Positions 1-5,258 of a stretch of 5,258 bases of DNA are shown here, in pieces. Position 1 is the stretch's first letter; each line of letters begins with the position of its first letter. The notes below the pieces were generated by a model. It did not search any database and was not told the DNA's origin. It was given only the letters and a program-made list of their open reading frames with translations. The translations under genes were made by a program, and so were the position numbers. This stretch comes from Pseudanabaenaceae cyanobacterium MP8IB2.15 (lineage in GTDB: Bacteria > Cyanobacteriota > Cyanobacteriia > Pseudanabaenales > Pseudanabaenaceae): assembly GCA_030248825.1 (NCBI GenBank), contig JARCMB010000440.1, positions 1 to 5,258 of the forward strand, given 5' to 3'.

Positions 1-454
1 CATTAGTGATTTAGAAAATATTGATTTTGTTGCCTATCTTTTTAGCCTAGTCAGGAATCTGGAAACCTCCTACATGATAGATTCAAAAACCATATCCCTA
101 AATATTCAAGCCCCGCCGATTCATCTGGATATCGACACCGCGATTTATTGTGGGCTGGTTGTCAACGAGTTAGTATCGAACGCATATAAGTACGCCTTTC
201 CCGATCGGATGAGTGGTGAAATTTGCATTGAATTTCAATCGCCCAGTCCCGACAATTTTGTGTTAATTGTCAGTGATAATGGTGTTGGAGTCACAGAACT
301 AATCGATCTTGCAAATTCACAGGGACTAGGTTTACAGTTGGTTCACTCTCTGGTCACCCAACAACTCAATGGTACTGTGGTAGTAGCTGATAATGATGGG
401 GGAATGAGGTTCAGAGTTGAATTTAGCAAACAATCTCAAGATCGAGATTTGTAA
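1..454 (+). CDS. Sensor histidine kinase, C-terminal fragment (HisKA_2/HWE-like, 5' end outside window)
   Basis: The reading frame is open to the left edge (first full codon at position 2) and ends at a TAA at 452-454, leaving about 150 residues. The ATG at 74 lies inside the conserved region, so it is not the true start. Seen in the fragment: the end of a dimerisation helix ending ...NLETSYMI, then a HATPase_c ATP-binding domain. Its N box is NELVSNAYKYAF (fragment residues 55-66), its G1 box SDNGVG (92-97) and its G2 box GLGLQLV (109-115). The N-box form, normally NELVSNALKHAF, and the short compact ATPase domain are typical of the HisKA_2/HWE kinase class. The phosphorylated histidine and any sensor domain lie outside the window. 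It would autophosphorylate with ATP and pass the phosphate to a receiver. The next gene starts 34 bp downstream on the same strand and begins with a receiver domain, so it is a plausible partner (inference). Confidence 0.9.
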   Translation, partial: ISDLENIDFVAYLFSLVRNLETSYMIDSKTISLNIQAPPIHLDIDTAIYCGLVVNELVSNAYKYAFPDRMSGEICIEFQSPSPDNFVLIVSDNGVGVTELIDLANSQGLGLQLVHSLVTQQLNGTVVVADNDGGMRFRVEFSKQSQDRDL

Positions 455-474
455 GAAACTAGATTCAGCAACTT

Positions 475-482
475 AGAAGAGG
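475..482 (+). promoter_or_regulatory. Ribosome binding site of the REC-PAS-kinase gene
   Basis: AGAAGAGG is a purine-rich Shine-Dalgarno-like run ending 6 bases before the ATG at 489. It supports that start codon. No promoter is evident in the 34-bp gap, which fits co-transcription with the upstream kinase. Confidence 0.55.
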
Positions 483-488
483 TAGTGG

Positions 489-2027
489 ATGCAATCAACA
501 AAAGTTCTGATAGTTGAAGATGAATGGATCGTCTCTAGAGTAATCTCCGAAGAATTAGCACTTTTGGGCTATATTGTCACAGGCATAGCTACATCAGATG
601 TTGCCGCCCTCGCAAGCGTTCGAGATCAGAAGCCAGACATCGTGTTAGTAGATATTGTGCTGAAAGGCTCGAAATCAGATGGTGTATCCCTAGCTGCGAC
701 TTTACGACAAGAATTTCAACTACCAGTAATTTTCATCACAGCTCATACTGATGACGCGACTTTAGAGCGGGCAAAAAATACAGAACCATTTGGTTATCTG
801 GTAAAACCTTTTAACGAAAGAGACTTGCGGGTTGCACTTGAAACCGCCCTCTACAAACACAAGATGGAGCAACAACTCGCAGAAAGCGAAGCCTTCCTCT
901 CGGCCATCTTACGATCGACCAGTGATGCCATAATTGCGACGGATAGCATCACAAAAGTCACATATATGAATCCAGCCGCCGAAAAACTAACAGGTTGGAA
1001 CAAAGCCGAGGCTCTGGGACAGGAAATCACCTCGCTAATTCAATTCGAGCATGAACAGAGTGGAGAAAGCGTAGAGAACCCTGTTTCTGTGGTACTTCGA
1101 TCGGGACAGGTTGCTTATTTGTGTAGTTCTACGGTTCTAGTGGATAAAGTCGGTTTGAAGAAACCAGTGGGTGATAGCGCATCTCCTCTAAGCAAAACCC
1201 CAGAAGCCATCGACGGTGTGGTGTTAGTGATCTCGGATATCAGCGATCGACGCAAAGCTGAAACCCTGACTGTAGAAAGAAATGCGATCCAGCAAGCTTT
1301 AGCACAAGAGATGGCAACTAGCGCGCTCAAGTCTCAGTTCATGGCAATGCTATCCCATGAGGTGCGAACTCCCTTGACTAATATTTTATTTTCCGCCGAA
1401 TTTCTCGGACGAAATGACATCTCAAGTGAGAAAAAGCTTCAACGACTAGAGAAAATTAGGCAGTCAGTCGCAAAGATGACAAGTATGTTGGAAGACATTC
1501 TCACTTTAGGAAAACTTGAAATTGGCAACCTGAAGTGTAATCCTACGCTGTTAAATCTCGAAAGTTTTTGTCGCGATCTCATAGAAGAAACCAGCGATCG
1601 CCAAATTCAAACGTCTCCCGATGTCGAGCAACCAGTTCTAGTGTTTGACTTTCATGGATGTCAAGAAGCACGTCTCGATCCCAAACTGCTGCAACATATC
1701 CTCTCAAATCTCCTCTCAAATGCGGTGAAGTATTCTCCACACGGTGGGAAGATTCACTTGGAAGTGACCTGCGAGCCTCAAGAATCAACAGCCACGACAT
1801 CATGTGTGACTTTCCGCGTCAGCGATCGGGGAATCGGCATTCCCGCAAACGAGCTAGATACGATGTTCGATCTGTTCCAGCGTGCCACTAATACCAAAAA
1901 AATTGCTGGGAGTGGCTTGGGATTAGCGATCTGCAAACGGGCTGTGGACATTCACGGTGGACAAATTACCGTAGAGAGTCAAGTTGACGTGGGAACGACC
2001 TTCACTGTGACGATCGATTGTCAATAA
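489..2027 (+). CDS. Response regulator / PAS / histidine kinase protein (REC-PAS-HisKA-HATPase)
   Basis: A complete 512-residue cytoplasmic signalling protein with no membrane segment. Residues 1-122 form a CheY-like receiver: acidic pair E10/D11, phospho-acceptor D55, T84 and K106 followed by PF. Residues about 132-257 form a PAS domain (AILRSTSDAIIATD, then YMNPAAEKLTGW, ending in the usual VISDISDRRKAE). Residues about 280-345 form a HisKA domain with the H box SHEVRTPL (phospho-His H290). Residues about 395-512 form HATPase_c: N box LSNLLSNAVKYSPHGG (405-420), G1 DRGIGIP (446-452), F box DLFQR (461-465) and G2 GSGLGLAI (474-481). All catalytic residues look intact. The receiver at the N-terminus reverses the usual hybrid-kinase order, a layout common in cyanobacteria. 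Phosphorylation of D55, perhaps by the kinase just upstream, could control output through H290 (inference). The PAS ligand and the downstream target are unknown. The stop codon lies inside the 3' end of the convergent ABC gene. Confidence 0.95.
   Translation: MQSTKVLIVEDEWIVSRVISEELALLGYIVTGIATSDVAALASVRDQKPDIVLVDIVLKGSKSDGVSLAATLRQEFQLPVIFITAHTDDATLERAKNTEPFGYLVKPFNERDLRVALETALYKHKMEQQLAESEAFLSAILRSTSDAIIATDSITKVTYMNPAAEKLTGWNKAEALGQEITSLIQFEHEQSGESVENPVSVVLRSGQVAYLCSSTVLVDKVGLKKPVGDSASPLSKTPEAIDGVVLVISDISDRRKAETLTVERNAIQQALAQEMATSALKSQFMAMLSHEVRTPLTNILFSAEFLGRNDISSEKKLQRLEKIRQSVAKMTSMLEDILTLGKLEIGNLKCNPTLLNLESFCRDLIEETSDRQIQTSPDVEQPVLVFDFHGCQEARLDPKLLQHILSNLLSNAVKYSPHGGKIHLEVTCEPQESTATTSCVTFRVSDRGIGIPANELDTMFDLFQRATNTKKIAGSGLGLAICKRAVDIHGGQITVESQVDVGTTFTVTIDCQ
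1594..1601. repeat. HIP1 octamer GCGATCGC
   Basis: A complete copy of the highly iterated palindrome characteristic of many cyanobacterial genomes, here inside the kinase gene between the HisKA and ATPase domains. Several seven-of-eight copies (for example around 1244, 1822, 4672 and 5036) are also present in the window. Confidence 0.85.
2008..2023. repeat. Imperfect 16-bp palindrome at the convergent gene ends
   Basis: TGACGATCGATTGTCA reads nearly the same on both strands; the only mismatch is one symmetric G/T pair, which could wobble in RNA. It covers the last codons of the kinase gene and the stop codon of the ABC gene. No T-run follows on either strand, so it is not a standard intrinsic terminator. 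It may be chance, since it is built around the CGATCG core that is over-represented in this genome. Confidence 0.35.
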
Positions 2028-2995
2028 TTACTGCCTCGTCCACGGATTTGGTCGATAAAAAATTCTTCGAGCGTTTGTCTTGACAAATTCATGTCAGTGA
2101 GACTAGCCCCAATTTCGCTCAAAAATGAGAGGAACTTACTTGAGTCGTCTTCTAGCTGACCATGCCAGCTTCCACCTTGAAATTCCAGAGGTTTCAGCCA
2201 TTTTTCCAATTGCTCGACCGTACCACCATGTCCTCTCACCTGAAAAGTTTGGCTTGTACCTAAAAGTTCATCTAGGGAGCCAGAACAAATCAACTCACCC
2301 TTATTTAGAATCCCGATTCGATCGCAAATAATCTCGACATCCGACAAAATATGGGTGTTAAAAAACACCGTTTTACCCTGCTTTTTCAGCATCAGAATGA
2401 TTTCGCGAATCTGGTATCGACCGACAGGATCGAGTCCTGACATTGGTTCATCCAGAAAAACTAATTCTGGCTCATTCAGCAAAGCCTGTGCTAAACCCAC
2501 TCGTTGCGTCATGCCCTTGGAATATTGCCGAATTTGCTTTTTGCGGGCGGCTGATTGCGATAAACCAACTAAATCTAATAATTCTGCAATCCGTTGCCGT
2601 CGAATCGATGGCGGAATCCCAAATATGCCGCCGATAAATTCGAGAAACTCCCAACCTGTGAGGTAGTCGTAGAAATAAGCATTTTCAGGTAAATAGCCGA
2701 TCCGTTGCTTGACACTTCGATCGCCTAAGTTCACTCCCAGCAACTTGCCTGTCCCAGATGAAGGCTGCACTATTCCCAGCAGCAGTTTGAATAATGTGGT
2801 TTTCCCCGCACCATTTGGGCCGAGCAAGCCAAATGTCTGTCCACGCGGCACAGTCAACGAACAATCGATTAATGAACTGACTTTTTGATTCATCCAAAAA
2901 CCAGTCCGATAGGTTTTAGTCAACTTGTCGGCATAGATTGCTGAAGTTTGGATGCTATTTTCAGAATCGGAGATCGTCAAAGCTTCAGTAGTCAT
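2021..2995 (-). CDS. ABC transporter ATP-binding protein (NatA/CcmA-type exporter ATPase)
   Basis: Codes for a 324-residue ATPase subunit from an ATG at 2995. It would power transport through a separate membrane permease. Seen in order: Walker A GPNGAGKTT (59-67); Q-loop region GYLPEN with Glu at 104 in the usual Gln position, common in this subfamily; signature YSKGMTQR (158-165); Walker B LVFLDEP (178-184); D-loop SGLD (186-189); and H-loop H215 in FFNTHILSD. The C-terminal 85 or so residues form the accessory region usual in multidrug, polysaccharide or Na+ exporter ATPases (DUF4162-like). About 20 polar residues precede the domain. A longer reading from a TTG at 3070 would add 25 residues that do not look conserved, so the ATG is preferred, though no strong Shine-Dalgarno sequence precedes it. 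The gene follows the repeat-protein gene by 76 bp on the same strand and overlaps the convergent kinase gene by 7 bp at its 3' end. No permease is in the window and the substrate cannot be told. Confidence 0.93.
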   Translation of the reverse strand: MTTEALTISDSENSIQTSAIYADKLTKTYRTGFWMNQKVSSLIDCSLTVPRGQTFGLLGPNGAGKTTLFKLLLGIVQPSSGTGKLLGVNLGDRSVKQRIGYLPENAYFYDYLTGWEFLEFIGGIFGIPPSIRRQRIAELLDLVGLSQSAARKKQIRQYSKGMTQRVGLAQALLNEPELVFLDEPMSGLDPVGRYQIREIILMLKKQGKTVFFNTHILSDVEIICDRIGILNKGELICSGSLDELLGTSQTFQVRGHGGTVEQLEKWLKPLEFQGGSWHGQLEDDSSKFLSFLSEIGASLTDMNLSRQTLEEFFIDQIRGRGSNY

Positions 2996-3040
2996 AGAGT
3001 GAGTAAGCGGATTCCTGCGTAAAACTAGATTCGATCGATT

Positions 3041-3065
3041 CGGGTAGATATATAATTTTAACCCG
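3041..3065. repeat. Short inverted repeat in the gap between the repeat-protein and ABC genes
   Basis: CGGGT at 3041-3045 and ACCCG at 3061-3065 are inverted copies flanking a 15-base AT-rich loop that contains TATATAAT. It sits in the 76-bp gap upstream of the ABC ATPase start. The minus strand has a TATA-rich stretch here that could serve as a -10 element for that gene, but no matching -35 box was found. The arms are too short to be sure this is more than chance. Confidence 0.2.
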
Positions 3066-3071
3066 CCCAAA

Positions 3072-3557
3072 TTACTCTCGGCTCACAGCCTCAATCCAGC
3101 GATCTCGTCTCGATCTCCATTTGTTCTCAACCGCTTCCCACTTGATATTGGTTTCTAGCTCTGCAAGTAGCTTTGCCAGTCGTCTTGGACTTTTTGCTGA
3201 TTCACAGTCTTGCACCCAACTGTCGCGTCTCGATCTCCATCTTTTATCTACCGCTTCCCACTTGATATTGCTTTCCAGTTCAGCCAGCAATTCCGCTACG
3301 CCAGCCGAGTCAGATGCAGATCGCACCTCTTGAATCCAGCCTTCACGTCGGTTGCTCCATTTTTGTTCGACGGCTGACCATTTGATGTTTGTTTCTAGTT
3401 CTACCAGTAAGTCACCCAATCGAAAAACCCTAGCTTGAGCGATTAGTTCACCCGATTTAGGCTCTGTAATAGCAAGATTCTCTGTAGTTAGATTCGCATA
3501 ACTAGCTGGAGTCATTAATATGCTTAAAGCAGCGATCACAGACATAGTGCCGTTCAT
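3072..3557 (-). CDS. Putative exported protein with three tandem 40-residue Trp-rich repeats (unrecognised family)
   Basis: Codes for 161 residues from an ATG at 3557; an in-frame TAA two codons upstream rules out a longer protein. ATG 3545 (Met5) is an alternative start. No clear Shine-Dalgarno precedes either. Residues about 5-21 are hydrophobic and end in PASYA, resembling a signal peptide cut after A21. The n-region lacks Lys/Arg, so export is likely but not certain. There is no lipobox Cys. After a short linker (22-46) the rest is three units at an exact 40-residue period: 47-86, 87-126 and 127-161 (the last slightly short). The unit consensus is LLxELE[TS]NIKWxAV[ED]xxW, then xxRRxxW. 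Each unit has Trp at the same three places, 7 residues apart (W60/67/74, W100/107/114, W140/147/154). The pattern suggests two helices per unit, the second amphipathic with Trp on one face and Arg/Lys on others. I do not recognise the family and assign no function. It is upstream of and co-directional with the ABC ATPase gene, and diverges from gnd. Confidence 0.82.
   Translation of the reverse strand: MNGTMSVIAALSILMTPASYANLTTENLAITEPKSGELIAQARVFRLGDLLVELETNIKWSAVEQKWSNRREGWIQEVRSASDSAGVAELLAELESNIKWEAVDKRWRSRRDSWVQDCESAKSPRRLAKLLAELETNIKWEAVENKWRSRRDRWIEAVSRE
3075..3419 (-). repeat. In-gene tandem repeat, 120-bp period, three units
   Basis: Units occupy 3300-3419 (first in the protein), 3180-3299 (second) and 3075-3179 (third, truncated by the stop codon). 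Units two and three share long exact stretches at a 120-base offset: 15 bases at 3106-3120 and 3226-3240, and 21 bases at 3130-3150 and 3250-3270. The first unit is more diverged in DNA but keeps the same protein motif. The period is a multiple of three, so the frame is preserved. Confidence 0.9.
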
Positions 3558-3728
3558 TGTTTATGCTTAATATTTTTATATGAAACTATCACATTCTGCT
3601 CGAGGTTCGATATAACTTTTGTCGAAATTATTATAACGAAATCTTAATTAAATGCTTGTGCTGTGAGGGGATCAAATTGACACAGGTTAATCTAGTTGAG
3701 AACTTCAAGAAGAATTCAATCTGCGCTT
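3558..3728. promoter_or_regulatory. Divergent intergenic region between the repeat-protein gene and gnd
   Basis: This 171-bp AT-rich gap must hold the promoter(s) for gnd on the plus strand and for the repeat-protein gene on the minus strand. Visible elements: an inverted pair TTCGA (3606-3610) and TCGAA (3622-3626); a TATAAC box at 3632-3637; the palindrome TTAATTAA at 3644-3651; an inverted pair CTGTG (3661-3665) and CACAG (3681-3685); and a consensus-like TTGACA at 3677-3682. On the minus strand TATAAA-like sequence lies about 20-25 bases before the repeat-protein ATG. No -35/-10 pair with normal spacing could be settled on for either gene, so exact promoters are not called. Confidence 0.4.
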
Positions 3729-5147
3729 ATGTCGGACACAAAACAAAGCTTCGGTCTGATCGGTCTTGCGGTCATGGGTGAAAACCTAGCATTGAATATT
3801 GAGCGTAATGGTTTCCCCATTGCCGTTTACAACCGCACCCGTGCTGTAACGGATAAATTCATGGCGACTCGTGCGGCTGGCAAAAACTTTAAAGCGGCCT
3901 TCACTCTCCCCGAATTAGTTGCTGCGCTTGAACGTCCCCGCAAAGTAATGATTATGGTCAAGGCAGGTATTCCTGTTGATGCCGTGATTAGTGAACTCAA
4001 GACTCTTCTAGAGCCTGGAGACATTATTATCGATGGCGGAAATTCCCACTTCCCTGACACCGACCGCCGCACCATTGAACTAGAAAAAGCTGATCTGCAA
4101 TTTATCGGTATGGGCGTAAGTGGTGGTGAAGAAGGGGCCTTAAATGGGCCGAGTCTGATGCCAGGTGGTCAGAGAACTGCCTATGCAGAAATTGAGTCGA
4201 TTGTCACCAAAATTGCGGCTCAAGTTGATGATGGGCCATGCGTTACCTATATCGGTTCGGGTAGTGCTGGTCACTACGTCAAAATGGTACACAACGGGAT
4301 CGAATACGGCGACATGCAGTTGATTGCCGAAGCCTATGACCTACTCAAAACTGGCTTAGGGATGAATGGAGCCGAACTACACGAGACCTTTACAGCTTGG
4401 AATACCACCGAGCTAGAGTCATTTTTGATCGAGATTACGGCAAATATATTCACGAAGTTAGATGATGATGGCACGCCTTTAGTAGAAAAAATTCTTGATG
4501 CCGCAGGACAAAAAGGGACTGGCAAATGGACAGTCGAAAGTGCTTTTGACTTGGGGGTGGCAATCCCGACGATGATCTCGGCAGTGACGGCACGGGTGAT
4601 GTCTTCGTACAAAGAAGAACGTGTCGCGGCATCTCAAGTTCTGATTAGCTATACCAATGGCAAATATGAAGGCGATCGACAAGAATTTATTAATGCTGTG
4701 CGTGATGCGCTCTACTGCTCCAAAATCTGCTCCTATGCTCAGGGCATGGCACTGTTGGGCAAAGCCTCAAAAGAATATAGCTATGGCTTAGACTTGGGCG
4801 AAATCGCGCGGATCTGGAAAGGTGGCTGTATTATTCGGGCTGGATTTTTGGATAAGATCAAAAATGCCTACCGCCGCAATGCCGAGTTACCAAACTTGCT
4901 AGTCGATCATGACTTCAAGCAAACGATTCTCTCTAAAGAGTCCTCATGGCGACTGGTCGTGCAATCTGCGGCAAAACTCGGCATTCCAATCCCTGCTTTT
5001 AGTTCCTCGCTAGACTATTTCGATAGCTACCGCCGCGATCGATTGCCACAAAACCTGACTCAAGCCCAACGCGACTATTTTGGGGCACACACTTACGAGC
5101 GTGTAGACAAACCGCGTGGCGAGTTCACTCACACAGAATGGTTCTAG
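3729..5147 (+). CDS. gnd: 6-phosphogluconate dehydrogenase, decarboxylating (NADP+)
   Basis: Converts 6-phosphogluconate to ribulose 5-phosphate and CO2 with reduction of NADP+, in the oxidative pentose phosphate pathway in the cytoplasm; in cyanobacteria this matters mainly in the dark. The protein has 472 residues, the normal length for the long (dimeric) form. Seen: Rossmann nucleotide-binding fingerprint GLIGLAVMGENLALN (9-23); NRT (35-37), which binds the 2'-phosphate of NADP; IDGGNS (101-106); VSGGEEGA (130-137); the catalytic region GHYVKMVHNGIEYGDMQLI (181-199), with K185 and E192 matching the catalytic Lys and Glu; the family signature ILDAAGQKGTGKW (255-267); and C-terminal R448 and H454, which contact substrate in the partner subunit. 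The start is the ATG at 3729, since family members begin a few residues before the Rossmann motif; a TTG at 3696 would add 11 unlikely residues. A weak purine run AAGAAGAA (3707-3714) lies 14 bases upstream. The gene stands alone and ends at its own terminator. Confidence 0.98.
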   Translation: MSDTKQSFGLIGLAVMGENLALNIERNGFPIAVYNRTRAVTDKFMATRAAGKNFKAAFTLPELVAALERPRKVMIMVKAGIPVDAVISELKTLLEPGDIIIDGGNSHFPDTDRRTIELEKADLQFIGMGVSGGEEGALNGPSLMPGGQRTAYAEIESIVTKIAAQVDDGPCVTYIGSGSAGHYVKMVHNGIEYGDMQLIAEAYDLLKTGLGMNGAELHETFTAWNTTELESFLIEITANIFTKLDDDGTPLVEKILDAAGQKGTGKWTVESAFDLGVAIPTMISAVTARVMSSYKEERVAASQVLISYTNGKYEGDRQEFINAVRDALYCSKICSYAQGMALLGKASKEYSYGLDLGEIARIWKGGCIIRAGFLDKIKNAYRRNAELPNLLVDHDFKQTILSKESSWRLVVQSAAKLGIPIPAFSSSLDYFDSYRRDRLPQNLTQAQRDYFGAHTYERVDKPRGEFTHTEWF

Positions 5148-5168
5148 CCTTCTCACTGGTAAATTGCT

Positions 5169-5194
5169 AAGCGGGTATACATGCCCGCTTTTTT
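5169..5194 (+). terminator. Rho-independent terminator of gnd
   Basis: A 7-bp perfect stem AAGCGGG (5169-5175) / CCCGCTT (5184-5190) with an 8-base loop, followed directly by T residues (six Ts at 5189-5194). It lies 21 bases after the gnd stop codon, indicating that the gnd transcript ends here. Confidence 0.92.
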
Positions 5195-5211
5195 ATTACT
5201 ACGATAAGAGA

Positions 5212-5219
5212 GCGATCGC
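5212..5219. repeat. HIP1 octamer GCGATCGC
   Basis: A second complete HIP1 copy, in the intergenic DNA downstream of the gnd terminator. Together with the copy at 1594 it supports a cyanobacterial source. Confidence 0.85.
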
Positions 5220-5258
5220 ATATATTAAAAATAAAATGCAATGACAAGTACACCCAGA

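Noticed and set aside
74..76. ATG at 74 as the true start of the first kinase
   Set aside because: The frame stays open to the left edge and the upstream residues (YLFSLVRNLETSY) fit the kinase dimerisation region, so the gene is cut by the window.
2125..2666. Plus-strand open frames across the ABC gene, and other short frames opposite the kinase and gnd genes
   Set aside because: They lie antisense or out of frame to genes with full, intact motifs, and their translations show no recognisable domains.
2996..3070. N-terminal extension of the ABC ATPase to a TTG start at 3070
   Set aside because: The TTG is one base after the stop codon of the upstream gene, the added 25 residues look like translated intergenic DNA, and the ATG at 2995 gives a normal protein length.
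3075..3419. CRISPR-like regular repeats
   Set aside because: The 120-bp spacing is a coding tandem repeat in one open frame, with conserved sequence throughout each unit rather than short repeats and unique spacers.
3677..3682. TTGACA as a -35 box for gnd
   Set aside because: No acceptable -10 hexamer lies 16-18 bases downstream (the sequence there is near GAACTT), so a promoter cannot be called.
3662..3682. CRP/SyCRP1-like site beginning TGTGA
   Set aside because: The matching TCACA half-site is absent at the needed six-base spacing; only a loose CTGTG/CACAG pair remains.
3696..3728. TTG start adding 11 residues to gnd
   Set aside because: 6-phosphogluconate dehydrogenases start shortly before the GLIGLAVMG motif; the ATG at 3729 fits this and the extension has no family resemblance.
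5241..5258. Start of a next plus-strand gene (ATG at 5241, reading MTSTPR)
   Set aside because: Only six codons are visible and there is no clear ribosome binding site, so it cannot be supported as a gene. The ATG at 5236 hits a stop after two codons.

Overview
This 5.26 kb window looks like a piece of a cyanobacterial chromosome. It holds two complete GCGATCGC octamers (HIP1, at 1594-1601 and 5212-5219) and many near-copies containing CGATCG. The gene content also fits: a phosphorelay pair including an N-terminal-receiver REC-PAS-HisKA kinase, and a cyanobacterial-looking 6-phosphogluconate dehydrogenase. A Pseudanabaena-like or similar filamentous lineage is only a guess; the genus cannot be fixed from this sequence.

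Layout. (1) Positions 1-454, plus strand: the C-terminal end of a sensor kinase whose N-terminal part lies off the left edge. The remaining part resembles the HisKA_2/HWE class. (2) Positions 489-2027, plus strand: a complete 512-residue REC-PAS-HisKA-HATPase protein, 34 bp downstream and probably in the same operon. (3) Positions 2021-2995, minus strand: the ATPase subunit of a NatA/CcmA-type ABC exporter. It converges on the kinase gene and their 3' ends overlap by 7 bp. (4) Positions 3072-3557, minus strand, just upstream of the ATPase: a small, probably exported protein of unrecognised family. It consists of a signal-like N-terminus followed by three tandem units with an exact 40-residue period and a regular tryptophan pattern. 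(5) Positions 3558-3728: an AT-rich divergent intergenic region. (6) Positions 3729-5147, plus strand: gnd, 6-phosphogluconate dehydrogenase, followed by a clear intrinsic terminator at 5169-5194. (7) Positions 5195-5258: the start of the next intergenic region, with a HIP1 copy and possibly the first few codons of another gene.

How they fit together. The two plus-strand signalling genes probably form a phosphorelay, with the first kinase a plausible donor to the receiver of the second protein. The exported repeat protein and the ABC ATPase may share a transcript; no permease is visible. gnd is ordinary central metabolism (oxidative pentose phosphate pathway). The most unusual object is the 161-residue repeat protein. 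Everything else belongs to well-known families.
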